Shown in pieces: positions 1 to 7,657 of a DNA stretch of 64,000 bases (position 1 is its first letter; each line of letters starts with the position of its first letter). A program made the position numbers and the translations under genes. Below the pieces are notes generated by a model, which ran no database searches, was not told where the DNA came from, and was given only the letters and a program-made list of their open reading frames with translations. This stretch comes from JAVBQO01 sp031548885 (GTDB taxonomy: Bacteria; Patescibacteriota; Saccharimonadia; Saccharimonadales; Saccharimonadaceae), in the NCBI GenBank assembly GCA_031548885.1, contig JAVBQO010000002.1, positions 99,130 to 163,129 of the forward strand. The letters are read 5' to 3'.

Positions 1-1
1 A

Positions 2-715
2 GAACACGCGTTGGATCCGGCGTACGCGAAACGCTTGGGCGTCGACACGGCGAATTTGCTGGTTTCGCAACCGGATAACGGCGAACAGGCGCTCGAGATT
101 GTTGAAACTTTGGTACGTTCGAACGCGGTCGATTTGATCGTCTTGGACTCGGTGGCAGCGTTGGTTCCGCAGGCCGAAATTGACGGCGATATGGGTGATT
201 CGTTGCCTGGCTTGCAGGCGCGTTTGATGTCGCAGGCGCTGCGAAAACTTACCGGAATTATTAACAAGTCGAAAGCCACCGTCATTTTCATCAACCAAAT
301 CCGTATGAAAATTGGTGTCATGTTTGGCAACCCGGAAACGACGACCGGCGGTAACGCACTGAAATTCTACGCGTCACTTCGCATGGATATTCGCCGAATC
401 GGCCAGATCAAAGCCGGCGAAGACGTCATCGGCAACCGCACAAAAGTTAAAATCGTCAAAAACAAAATCGCCCCGCCGTTTCGCCTCGCCGAATTCGACA
501 TCATGTACAACGAAGGCATTTCGCAAACCGGCGACGTGCTGGATCTCGCCGCGATGCACGACGTGGTCGGCAAAGCCGGCGCGTTTTACAAATACAACGA
601 CCAGACGATCGGCCAAGGTCGCGAAGCTGCGAAACAATATTTGAAGGATAATCCAGAAGTTTTGGCGGAAATTGACAAGAAGGTTCGCGAAAAAGTGAAG
701 AAAACTGACGAGTAG
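2..715 (+). CDS. recA: RecA recombinase, 3' part (5' end outside window)
   Basis: This is the last 237 codons of RecA, the ATP-dependent strand-exchange protein that forms filaments on single-stranded DNA. The frame is open from base 2, so the start lies upstream of the window. Visible signatures are EHALDP, the Walker B strand VDLIVLDSVAAL, and the L2-loop region INQIRMKIGVMFGNPETTTG followed by GNALKFYASLR. The protein ends in a short charged tail (KKVREKVKKTDE). recX lies about 1.8 kb downstream, separated by two NUDIX genes and a reverse-strand gene, so the common recA-recX pair is loosened here. Identification is secure. Confidence 0.97.
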   Translation, partial: EHALDPAYAKRLGVDTANLLVSQPDNGEQALEIVETLVRSNAVDLIVLDSVAALVPQAEIDGDMGDSLPGLQARLMSQALRKLTGIINKSKATVIFINQIRMKIGVMFGNPETTTGGNALKFYASLRMDIRRIGQIKAGEDVIGNRTKVKIVKNKIAPPFRLAEFDIMYNEGISQTGDVLDLAAMHDVVGKAGAFYKYNDQTIGQGREAAKQYLKDNPEVLAEIDKKVREKVKKTDE

Positions 716-804
716 TGAGATGACTTTTAATGAGCATCGGCAAACCATCGGAAAGTTTGACGTGCGTATATTCGGCGACAATATAGAAAAAGCTGAGGTA
801 TGAT

Positions 805-1368
805 ATGTCAGCGAAAAATCCATCTGTAGAATATGTCCAACGATATGCCGAAAACGGCCAGCCACTTGATGAGAAAATTACAAAAATCGATGCAATTCGC
901 CATACGCTACTACACGGTTCATCACATGTTTGGGTTTGGCGGCGCAATCATGGTCGAACAGAAATACTGCTGCAAAAACGAAGCGAGCAACTGAGCTGGC
1001 CAGGTTACCTGCATATTTCGGCAGCCGGCCACATTGATTTGGGCGAGACTCCGTTGCAGGCGGCCGTTCGCGAAACCCACGAAGAAATTGGGATCAAGAG
1101 CGCTGCAGAATCGTTGGCGCTGATCGGCGTGCACCGCGGTTTTTTGCCAGTCGTAAATACCGATTTGATTGAAAATAAGTTCTGTTGGATTTACCAATAC
1201 GAATTGAAACAAGATCAGCAGGTACGACTGCTCGATGGCGAAGTTACGCAAGTTGTGTGGGTCGCAATGGACGAATTTGTCGCAATGACGAAAAATCCTG
1301 AAAAATACAAACTTGTACCGCAAAGCGACGATTATTTTGCGATGCTACTGCGATGGCTGGCGAAATGA
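805..1368 (+). CDS. NUDIX hydrolase (YfcD/IDI-like), first of a tandem pair
   Basis: A 187-residue NUDIX protein. The complete box GX5EX7REUXEEXGU is at residues 75-97 (GHIDLGE ... RETHEEIGI). The segment before it, ending WPGYLHISAAGH, resembles the isopentenyl-diphosphate-isomerase-like NUDIX subgroup to which E. coli YfcD belongs. These enzymes hydrolyse or isomerise nucleoside-diphosphate-linked substrates with Mg2+; the substrate cannot be read from the sequence. GAGG lies just before the ATG at 805. The next gene is a paralogue of the same subgroup 16 bp downstream, so the two are probably co-transcribed duplicates. Confidence 0.85.
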   Translation: MSAKNPSVEYVQRYAENGQPLDEKITKIDAIRHTLLHGSSHVWVWRRNHGRTEILLQKRSEQLSWPGYLHISAAGHIDLGETPLQAAVRETHEEIGIKSAAESLALIGVHRGFLPVVNTDLIENKFCWIYQYELKQDQQVRLLDGEVTQVVWVAMDEFVAMTKNPEKYKLVPQSDDYFAMLLRWLAK

Positions 1369-1384
1369 AAGGAGAGGACAGTAA

Positions 1385-1951
1385 ATGGTAGAAACGTTGC
1401 GACAAGCTTTTCATCAAAACGGAGAGCCGATTGCGGGTTTGGGTATCGAGCCAGAATCTGCCCGAAATGACGGCAACTTAGTCGGCGTGGTGCGTGTCTG
1501 GTTGTGGCGGGATTATAGCGGTCGCCGTGAAGTTCTGGTGCAAAAACGAGCCAAAACGAAACGAGTATTTCCCGGTGCATACGATTTGGCGGTTGGTGGT
1601 CATATCGATCTGGGCGAGGTGCAGGCCGAAGCTGCAGCTCGCGAAGCATATGAAGAACTTGGTATAAAACTTGATCCCGAAAAACTTCGCATTATCGGAA
1701 TGACAAGGCTCGATAAAGTTATTGATGATGCAACCAGAATATGTAATTTGGTTTGGAATTATTCGTATCAGTTGGTCGGTAACGAACAAATTACGATAGA
1801 TCCAAAAGAAGTCGAGAGCACGGATTGGCTTACGCTTGACGCGTGCCTGAAACTAGCCGAGGATGGAAAAGTTCCTGCGCCAGCCAAGGCCGTTCGCTCT
1901 AGTTTAGACGCAATTACCGCAATAAAAAGCGTGTACGCTGCAGATCATTGA
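1385..1951 (+). CDS. NUDIX hydrolase (YfcD/IDI-like), second of a tandem pair
   Basis: A 188-residue protein with an intact NUDIX box at residues 72-94 (GHIDLGE ... REAYEELGI). It shares with its upstream neighbour the layout VWLWRRD/N ... VLVQKR ... GHIDLGE, which points to tandem duplication followed by divergence. AAAGGAGAGG lies about 10 bases before the ATG and is a strong ribosome-binding site. Expected activity is Mg2+-dependent hydrolysis of a nucleoside diphosphate derivative; the exact substrate is unknown. Confidence 0.85.
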   Translation: MVETLRQAFHQNGEPIAGLGIEPESARNDGNLVGVVRVWLWRDYSGRREVLVQKRAKTKRVFPGAYDLAVGGHIDLGEVQAEAAAREAYEELGIKLDPEKLRIIGMTRLDKVIDDATRICNLVWNYSYQLVGNEQITIDPKEVESTDWLTLDACLKLAEDGKVPAPAKAVRSSLDAITAIKSVYAADH

Positions 1952-2017
1952 GGCTATTGAAGTCAGATTGATACGGATTTTCAACTGATTGAGGCCGCCT
2001 AGAACAGCCTCGCAAAA

Positions 2018-2350
2018 CTATTTACTATTCGGAATTTTGCCCGCAGCAATCAATTTATCGACATACCGCAGGTTGTTTTTCGCAATGTCCGCTAGTGACA
2101 AATCGTAGCCATTTGAAAACATCGCAACAAAAAACAGCAAACTGCCGAGATGTTTTTCGAGTTCGCCCAAAAGCTCATCATCGATGTCGCCATTTGCTCG
2201 TTTGCGGTGGATTGCAAGGCTCTGGATTTTGCCAACTTCCGAACTCATCCACACCAGATTGTCTACCACTTTTCCGTCGACTTTTTGTTGATCAACACCA
2301 CCACGGAAATCACGTTTCGCAACTTCCGTTTGAAATTTTTCTAAATTCAT
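2018..2350 (-). CDS. MazG-like protein with altered metal-binding motifs
   Basis: A 110-residue all-helical protein resembling the MazG/MazG-like NTP pyrophosphohydrolases, which remove aberrant nucleotides. The layout SSEVGKIQSL ... DDELLGELEKHLGSLLFFVAMFSNGYDLSLADIAKNNLRYV matches the family's EVGE ... ELGDVLWYL ... NLEKL pattern. The acidic residues that bind Mg2+ are largely replaced: the second motif ExxD reads HLGS, and the first motif has K where the family has E. It may be non-catalytic or use other ligands. Start at 2350 is supported by AAGGGGA upstream on this strand. Confidence 0.65.
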   Translation of the reverse strand: MNLEKFQTEVAKRDFRGGVDQQKVDGKVVDNLVWMSSEVGKIQSLAIHRKRANGDIDDELLGELEKHLGSLLFFVAMFSNGYDLSLADIAKNNLRYVDKLIAAGKIPNSK

Positions 2351-2497
2351 ATTTTCCCCTTTCTAATGAGAAATGCGTAAAATGTTGCGGATTTATCTAG
2401 GAAATCCGGACGCGGCTCGATGACCGCGTCAAATTCATTATCCGATTTTTTCGCAAAAATGCAAACGGAATTTTTCAAAAATGGTATATTTGTAGGT

Positions 2498-2536
2498 ATG
2501 AATTTCGATGAAAATCCGCTGGAAAATATTTCGTGA
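2498..2536 (+). CDS. 12-codon leader peptide before recX
   Basis: The tiny ORF MNFDENPLENIS begins at an ATG seven bases after a TATATT box (2485-2490), the spacing of a leaderless transcript. Its stop codon overlaps the GTG start of recX as GTGA (2533-2536). Translation of this peptide would deliver ribosomes to the recX start, which has no obvious ribosome-binding site of its own. This is inferred from position and overlap only; there is no family to compare with. Confidence 0.45.
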   Translation: MNFDENPLENIS

Positions 2537-3384
2537 AAAATGACGACTCAATTGCAGAATTCGTTTCATACGATGATTTTTATGCCAAAAATGGCCGCGA
2601 CCAAACGGGTTTTGGTGCGCAAAATTCGATGGGGAATTCACGCAAAAAACGAAACATTTCGCCGCAAGAACTCTATGATTTGCAACGAAAACGCCGTGAT
2701 AAAATTGCGAAAAAGTCCGCTGATGAAAAATTATTGCGCGAAAACTTACGCGATGGGAATTTGCAAAATGTGGAATTCAAAATCACAAAAATCACGCCGG
2801 CTGCGCAGACCGCCGGGCGTTACAATATTTTCGTAAACGACGATTTTTCGTTTAGCTTGGACGAAACGCAATTGGTGCGCCAAGGGCTGAAAAAAGGTGA
2901 GATTTTGCCGGCCGACAGATATTTGGAATTAAAAGGCGAATCGGACTTTGGCAAAAATTACATTCGCGCCGTCGATTTGGTGTCGCGACGTTTGCGAAGC
3001 GAACGCGAAATCCGCGATTATGCGTTTCGCAAACAGTGGACGCCGGAAAATCGCGACCGCGTCATCGCGCGTTTGTACGAACGCGGATATTTGAACGACG
3101 AACGATTTGCCGAAGCGTTCGTGCGTTCACGCGCCACGATGAAAAATATCAGCCGGCGCAAACTGATTTTGGATTTGCGAAAAAAGGGAATTTCGCCGGA
3201 AATTTGCGAAAAAGTTTTGGCGAAAAGTGAAGAATACGACGAAAAATCGGCTTTGCAAAAATTGGTCGAAAAAAAGCGAAATAAATACGACGACGAGCGA
3301 AAATTTATCGCGTATCTGGCGCGGCAGGGATTCGGTTACGACGATATCAAAAACGCGCTGGCCGAAACCGACGAAATTATTTGA
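2533..3384 (+). CDS. recX: RecX family regulatory protein
   Basis: A 283-residue RecX-type protein, expected to modulate RecA filaments. The three-helix tandem repeats typical of RecX cover roughly residues 150-280, with LRSEREIRDYAFRK, VIARLYERGYLNDERFAEAFVRS and FIAYLARQGFGYDDI as recognisable helices. The first 60 residues are a charged, low-complexity extension, so the protein is longer than E. coli RecX (about 165 residues), as in many Gram-positive and CPR homologues. The GTG start overlaps the stop of a 12-codon leader ORF. Its 3' end overlaps the convergent gene by 8 bp. Confidence 0.88.
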   Translation: MKNDDSIAEFVSYDDFYAKNGRDQTGFGAQNSMGNSRKKRNISPQELYDLQRKRRDKIAKKSADEKLLRENLRDGNLQNVEFKITKITPAAQTAGRYNIFVNDDFSFSLDETQLVRQGLKKGEILPADRYLELKGESDFGKNYIRAVDLVSRRLRSEREIRDYAFRKQWTPENRDRVIARLYERGYLNDERFAEAFVRSRATMKNISRRKLILDLRKKGISPEICEKVLAKSEEYDEKSALQKLVEKKRNKYDDERKFIAYLARQGFGYDDIKNALAETDEII

Positions 3385-3823
3385 TGTAGAACGCGTAATC
3401 TTTGTCGCCGACTTTTGCGTAAGCCACGGCCGAATAGTTTTTCTGGTTGGCGATGACTTTGGCGAATGCGCCCAGCTGCGATTGAAAAATCTTGTTGACT
3501 TCCAGTTGGTCGCCGAAATATTTGTACAAATACGGTGAAATCGTGCTGGCTTCCATGCGCATCGTGCCGAGCGGAATTTGTGCGCCCAGATTTTCCAAAT
3601 CGCCGACGTTGACGTCGCGATCGGCCCACGCCACGATTTGGTATTTCGCGACGTCCGATTTGTCTTTTCGCACTTGGTATAGCGGCGCGACGAATTTTGT
3701 GTCGGCTTTTTGCCAAATCGCGAATGATTTTTTGGCTTTGCCGCCTTTCATCAATCCGCCAACGTGTTTTTGCCAACCTTCGACACTGTCAAAATCGCGC
3801 GTCAATTGTTCGATATCTTGCAT
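3377..3823 (-). CDS. Hypothetical protein
   Basis: A 148-residue soluble protein that I do not recognise. It has no signal peptide or membrane helix. The sequence is mixed alpha/beta with a C-terminal segment YSAVAYAKVGDKDYAFYIK. The start at 3823 is supported by AAGGAG on this strand. It is convergent with recX and overlaps its last codons, so it has its own promoter in the 43-bp gap shared with the divergent gene at 3867. Codon use and GCGAAA density match the backbone. Confidence 0.7.
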   Translation of the reverse strand: MQDIEQLTRDFDSVEGWQKHVGGLMKGGKAKKSFAIWQKADTKFVAPLYQVRKDKSDVAKYQIVAWADRDVNVGDLENLGAQIPLGTMRMEASTISPYLYKYFGDQLEVNKIFQSQLGAFAKVIANQKNYSAVAYAKVGDKDYAFYIK

Positions 3824-3866
3824 GAAACTCCTTGTTTTACTGAGATAATTATATCATAATGAGTCT

Positions 3867-4775
3867 ATGAAATTTGATATTTCGTCGTGGAGTCAGCGGC
3901 TGACGAGCGCTGATTTTCGCGAATTCTATCGTTCGCAGAGAACGCCGATTTTCGAACGTCGTGGTTTCGGTTTGATTTTCGCAGCGATTTTTTTCCTGGC
4001 GCTGAATGTTGGCGCGTATTTTTTGCTAACAAAAGTTATGGAACCGTCCATTCTGTCGTGGATTTTTGTCGGCGCGATTGACGCAGCGATTGTCGCTAGC
4101 TACGTTTGGTGGTTGCGAAAGTTGACGCGCAGCGTTCGTTTGGCGAAATTAGCCAAAGCGAATAATCTGCAATTTCGGGCGTTGATCAAAAACTTTTTTC
4201 AAACCGGAACGGCGTTTGCACGCGGTATGAATTCGCAAACACGGCCGGCAATTTACGACAGCGAAAAAGATTTTTTGTTGGGGCGATATTATGTTGAGCC
4301 AAGCCAAAACCAGTCCGGAGCACAGATTCGTTTGCCGTTTACGTTTGCTAGTTTTCGCCTGCCCAGTCAAGCGCCGCACATCATCGCGAAAAACGTCCGG
4401 TCGCGCATTATCCCGACGTCTGGTTTGGCCGGGCAAAATGCGTCACTGAAATTAGAAGGTGAATTTGCGAAAACTTTCACATTGTTTTGCCCGAAAAAGT
4501 ACGAACGCGACGCGCTGTATATTTTCACGCCGGACGTTATGGCGGCGATTTTGAACTGTGCACGCGACTGCGAAATCGAAATCGTCGACGATCGTTTGTT
4601 TGTGTACTCGCGGTCGGATCGAATGTTTCATGATCCGGAAAACTTGGCAAAAATGTTCGCCGTCATGGACGAATTGAAAAAGCGTTTCGCGAAACAAACG
4701 AAACTATATCGCGACGAACGTTCGCAAATCGGCAATGTCGCGCCGACCGCGCGGCGAATGCGCAGTTCGCGTTAG
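3867..4775 (+). CDS. Hypothetical membrane-anchored protein
   Basis: A 302-residue protein with two predicted transmembrane helices near the N terminus (about residues 33-55 and 63-83) and a cytoplasmic C-terminal domain of about 200 residues. No catalytic motif is visible. The start is six bases after a CATAAT box (3855-3860), consistent with a leaderless mRNA. The 3' end overlaps the convergent PRC-barrel gene by 4 bp. Family unknown to me. Confidence 0.75.
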   Translation: MKFDISSWSQRLTSADFREFYRSQRTPIFERRGFGLIFAAIFFLALNVGAYFLLTKVMEPSILSWIFVGAIDAAIVASYVWWLRKLTRSVRLAKLAKANNLQFRALIKNFFQTGTAFARGMNSQTRPAIYDSEKDFLLGRYYVEPSQNQSGAQIRLPFTFASFRLPSQAPHIIAKNVRSRIIPTSGLAGQNASLKLEGEFAKTFTLFCPKKYERDALYIFTPDVMAAILNCARDCEIEIVDDRLFVYSRSDRMFHDPENLAKMFAVMDELKKRFAKQTKLYRDERSQIGNVAPTARRMRSSR

Positions 4776-5359
4776 TTTTCGCGGTCGATGTGATTCGGTT
4801 CGGGTTTGCGAAACGGATTTTCGAGTGGCACAGACTTCGCGACATTACCGACGGTTTTCGCGACTTTGTCTTTCACGCTGGGCGCACGAACGATGATTTT
4901 TTGATTGTCGATGGAAACGATTTGCGAACGGTTAATCGTTAGCGATGCTAGCGAAAATTGCTTCATCAGCGTCGGCTTCAAATACAATTGCTGCACCATA
5001 AATGTGTCCGGATCCAACGTGTAATTTTCGACGCGACCAAGTTTGTGTTTGCGATCATCAACGACGTGAATATTATCTAGTTTGAATCCATAATTGATAA
5101 CTTCCTCCAACCGCACCAAACCATCCGGTGGCATGATATTGTCCGTCGAATCGACGATCGCTCCCAGTTCGCCCAGCTCGCGAATATCGTCCGCGAAAAG
5201 TACCGCGGGTTCGAAATCGACCAGCGGTCCGTGCACATAAAACGCCACAATTTTTAGATTGTGCGGATTGATAATCGGCTGGCCGATACGCGCCAATTCC
5301 GTGCCGGTTTGCAGACTCATCACAGGCGTGTCTATCATATTGGCGATGGTTAGTAGCAT
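4772..5359 (-). CDS. PRC-barrel domain protein
   Basis: A 195-residue protein with two PRC-barrel-like segments: an N-terminal one (VMSLQTGTELARIGQPIINP ... IVAFYV) and a second around HKLGRVENYTLDPDTFMVQQLYLKP. PRC barrels are small beta domains found in ribosome maturation and photosynthetic reaction-centre proteins and as stand-alone RNA- or protein-binding modules. The start at 5359 was chosen because GGAGGA precedes it and it lies inside the last codons of the upstream PilB-like gene (10-bp overlap), so the two are one transcript. A role next to a pilus-type ATPase is not known. Confidence 0.75.
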   Translation of the reverse strand: MLLTIANMIDTPVMSLQTGTELARIGQPIINPHNLKIVAFYVHGPLVDFEPAVLFADDIRELGELGAIVDSTDNIMPPDGLVRLEEVINYGFKLDNIHVVDDRKHKLGRVENYTLDPDTFMVQQLYLKPTLMKQFSLASLTINRSQIVSIDNQKIIVRAPSVKDKVAKTVGNVAKSVPLENPFRKPEPNHIDREN

Positions 5360-6615
5360 GATTCCTCCGTTTTCGCTAGAACTTCGTCGATTGACGTGAC
5401 GCCGCGCAGTGCCTTGATTAGGCCGTCGGCGCGGAGATTCATCATGTCGTCGCGTGCCAAAATTTGGTCGATGGTTTTCGCGTCGGCGCGGCCAAGCGTC
5501 AAACGTTCGATCATCGGTGAGTTGACGGCGATTTCGTATAAGCCAATCCGCCCAGTATAACCGGTGTTGAGGCATGATTTGCAGCCTTTGGCTCGCCACA
5601 AACGCGAAATTGTGCCGCCGGAAATCGACATCGTTTTGCTTTTGACGCCGAAACCTTCGTTCGCCATTTGTTTTTCGTGCGCGGCCAGTTGTTTGAGCGA
5701 CGATTTGGTTAAATGAAACGCCGACATAATATTTTCTATTTCGGCCTTGGTTGGTTTGTAATTTTCGCGACATTTCGGGCATAGTTGCCGCACCAAACGG
5801 GTTGAAATGACGTTTCGCAGCGTGTGCGCAATCAGATACGGCTCGATATTCATACGCGCCAATTGGTCGATTGCTGCACCGCCCGATTTCGCGTTCAGCG
5901 TGCTAAAAACCAAATGCCCCGACAGCGCGTAATCCACCAAATACTTCGCCGAAACGGCGTCCGGAATTCGGCTGGCCATGATAATTTCGCTATCCGATCG
6001 CACCAATGACGCTAGCCCGGTCGCTGTCGTCAGCCCGACACGAGGATTGACGGCGATTTGGTTGGCACCGGGAATCTTGTGTTCGATCGTGGTTTCGATG
6101 GTGGAAATGTTGACGCGGTCGTTGGCTAGAATCGACAAGATGGCGAAAAGCGTCGTCGATTTGCCGGCGTCGTCCGGCCCAGCTAGCAAAATCAAACCGC
6201 GTTTCAAACGCAAAATTTCACTCAGCCGTGATAAGTTTTCGCCCCAAAATCCCAATTGTTTCAAAGTCGGCGGCGCGGCATTCAACTGCGAAAAATGCAA
6301 GACAATCTTTTCGCCATCATTCGTCGGCAACGTATCGACGCGAAAAACGTACTTTTTGCGAGCAATCGTTACCCGAAACGTGCCGTGTTGCGGCACCAAA
6401 TTCTCGCGCGGATTCATGCCGGCCAGAGTCTTGACTTCGTCCAAAATCTCGCCATATTTTGACGCCGGAAAACTGTCGGTTTCGTGCAAAATTCCATCGA
6501 CGCGCATTCGCACCGCAATTTTCGCCCCGCGCGGTTCGACGTGAATATCGCTGGCGCCGAGTTCCAGCGCACGCCCAATAATCAATGCCTCGATGATGTT
6601 TCCCACTTCGCTCAT
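5350..6615 (-). CDS. GspE/PilB-like type IV pilus ATPase with degenerate catalytic motifs
   Basis: A 421-residue protein with the layout of GspE/PilB secretion ATPases: N2-like domain (residues 1-125), RecA-like ATPase domain and the Zn-binding tetracysteine (CPKC ... CKSC). It lacks the N-terminal N1 domain. Walker A is GPDDAGKSTT instead of GPTGSGKTTT, the Asp box TIEDPVE reads TIETTIE, and the Walker B region normally ending GEIRD reads ASRIPD, so the catalytic glutamate is absent. It could be a regulatory pseudo-ATPase partner of a canonical PilB elsewhere. A TATAAT lies 8 bases before the ATG, divergent from the tsaE promoter. Confidence 0.82.
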   Translation of the reverse strand: MSEVGNIIEALIIGRALELGASDIHVEPRGAKIAVRMRVDGILHETDSFPASKYGEILDEVKTLAGMNPRENLVPQHGTFRVTIARKKYVFRVDTLPTNDGEKIVLHFSQLNAAPPTLKQLGFWGENLSRLSEILRLKRGLILLAGPDDAGKSTTLFAILSILANDRVNISTIETTIEHKIPGANQIAVNPRVGLTTATGLASLVRSDSEIIMASRIPDAVSAKYLVDYALSGHLVFSTLNAKSGGAAIDQLARMNIEPYLIAHTLRNVISTRLVRQLCPKCRENYKPTKAEIENIMSAFHLTKSSLKQLAAHEKQMANEGFGVKSKTMSISGGTISRLWRAKGCKSCLNTGYTGRIGLYEIAVNSPMIERLTLGRADAKTIDQILARDDMMNLRADGLIKALRGVTSIDEVLAKTEESCY

Positions 6616-6666
6616 TTCGTATTATTATAGCAAACATTAGCGGTTTCGCGTGATAAAATAACAGTA

Positions 6667-7107
6667 ATGAGAATCAAAAATGCGGATGAAATGACAAGTT
6701 TGGGTCAGGAAATTGGCGCCAAATTGCGCGGCGGCGAAGTCTTCGAATTGATCGGCGATGTTGGTGCTGGTAAAACGACTTTGGTCAAAGGAATCGCCAA
6801 AGGTTTGCAAATCGATGACGACGTGCAAAGCCCGAGTTTCACAATTTCGCGAAATTACGCGGCGCGTGATGGTTTGATACTCAATCATTACGATTTTTAT
6901 CGACTGCACGATGCCGGAATCATGAAAATGGAAATCGCCGAAACGTTGTCTGATCCGAAATCGATTACGATCATCGAATGGGGCGATTCGGTGGCGAAAG
7001 TTCTGCCGCCAGCGCGTGCGATCGTCACGATTCATTATCGCGCAGACGATGGACGCGACGTGATAATTTCGTCGCCGTACGAAAATCTAGCGGAGTTTTC
7101 GCAATGA
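6667..7107 (+). CDS. tsaE: TsaE, tRNA t6A biosynthesis ATPase
   Basis: A 146-residue P-loop protein with Walker A GDVGAGKTTLVKGIAKGL, the family motif QSPSFTISRNY, and NHYDFYRLHDAG followed by IIEWGDSV. TsaE is the ATPase that drives the TsaB-TsaD-TsaC pathway installing threonylcarbamoyl on A37 of ANN-decoding tRNAs. The ATG lies seven bases after TAAAAT (6654-6659), a leaderless arrangement. The stop overlaps the tsaB start as ATGA, so the two are translationally coupled. Confidence 0.93.
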   Translation: MRIKNADEMTSLGQEIGAKLRGGEVFELIGDVGAGKTTLVKGIAKGLQIDDDVQSPSFTISRNYAARDGLILNHYDFYRLHDAGIMKMEIAETLSDPKSITIIEWGDSVAKVLPPARAIVTIHYRADDGRDVIISSPYENLAEFSQ

Positions 7108-7487
7108 TTTTAGCGCTCAAAACCGATAATCCAACAGCCGAAATTTACATTTTTGACGAAAAAAACGGCCAAATTGTGCGCGAAAAAATGTGGCTGGCCG
7201 AACGGCGACTGGCGGCGGAATTGCTGGGTGTTTTGGAAAACGAAGTTGGCGATTTTTCGCAGCTTTCTGGGTTGATTATTTTCAAAGGTCCGGGCAGTTT
7301 TACTGGTTTGCGAATTGGTATCACGACGATGAACGCGCTGGCTTATTCGTTGGAGATTCCGATTGTCGGCGAAATGGGCGAAAAATGGCGCGAAAACGGG
7401 CGAAAACGATTGGCTGGGAGCGAAAATGATCGCATTGTTGTGCCGGAATACGGCGGCGACGCCCATATCACGTTGCCGCGAAAATAG
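7104..7487 (+). CDS. tsaB: TsaB-like protein, short form
   Basis: A 127-residue protein matching the N-terminal half of TsaB, the pseudo-kinase-fold scaffold of the t6A complex. MILALKTDNP and the motif GPGSFTGLRIGITTMNALAYSLEIPIVG are diagnostic. Full-length TsaB is about 220-230 residues; the second ASKHA lobe is missing or reduced to a short tail. The N-terminal lobe forms the TsaD-binding helices, so a minimal scaffold is plausible. It is coupled to tsaE by ATGA. Confidence 0.85.
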   Translation: MILALKTDNPTAEIYIFDEKNGQIVREKMWLAERRLAAELLGVLENEVGDFSQLSGLIIFKGPGSFTGLRIGITTMNALAYSLEIPIVGEMGEKWRENGRKRLAGSENDRIVVPEYGGDAHITLPRK

Positions 7488-7657
7488 CGTGTAAAAGCGC
7501 TAAAAATCGTGTACAATATTCGTGAGGCATCGCCTCGGATTTACTTTACTTAAACGAGAAACATGTCTGTTTTCGCCACGCGGCCGAGTTTGATGAGAAT
7601 TTTCGCGAGGGATGAAGCGAAGCTTGGCACGGCGAAAATCGGGCTGAAAGGAACAAA

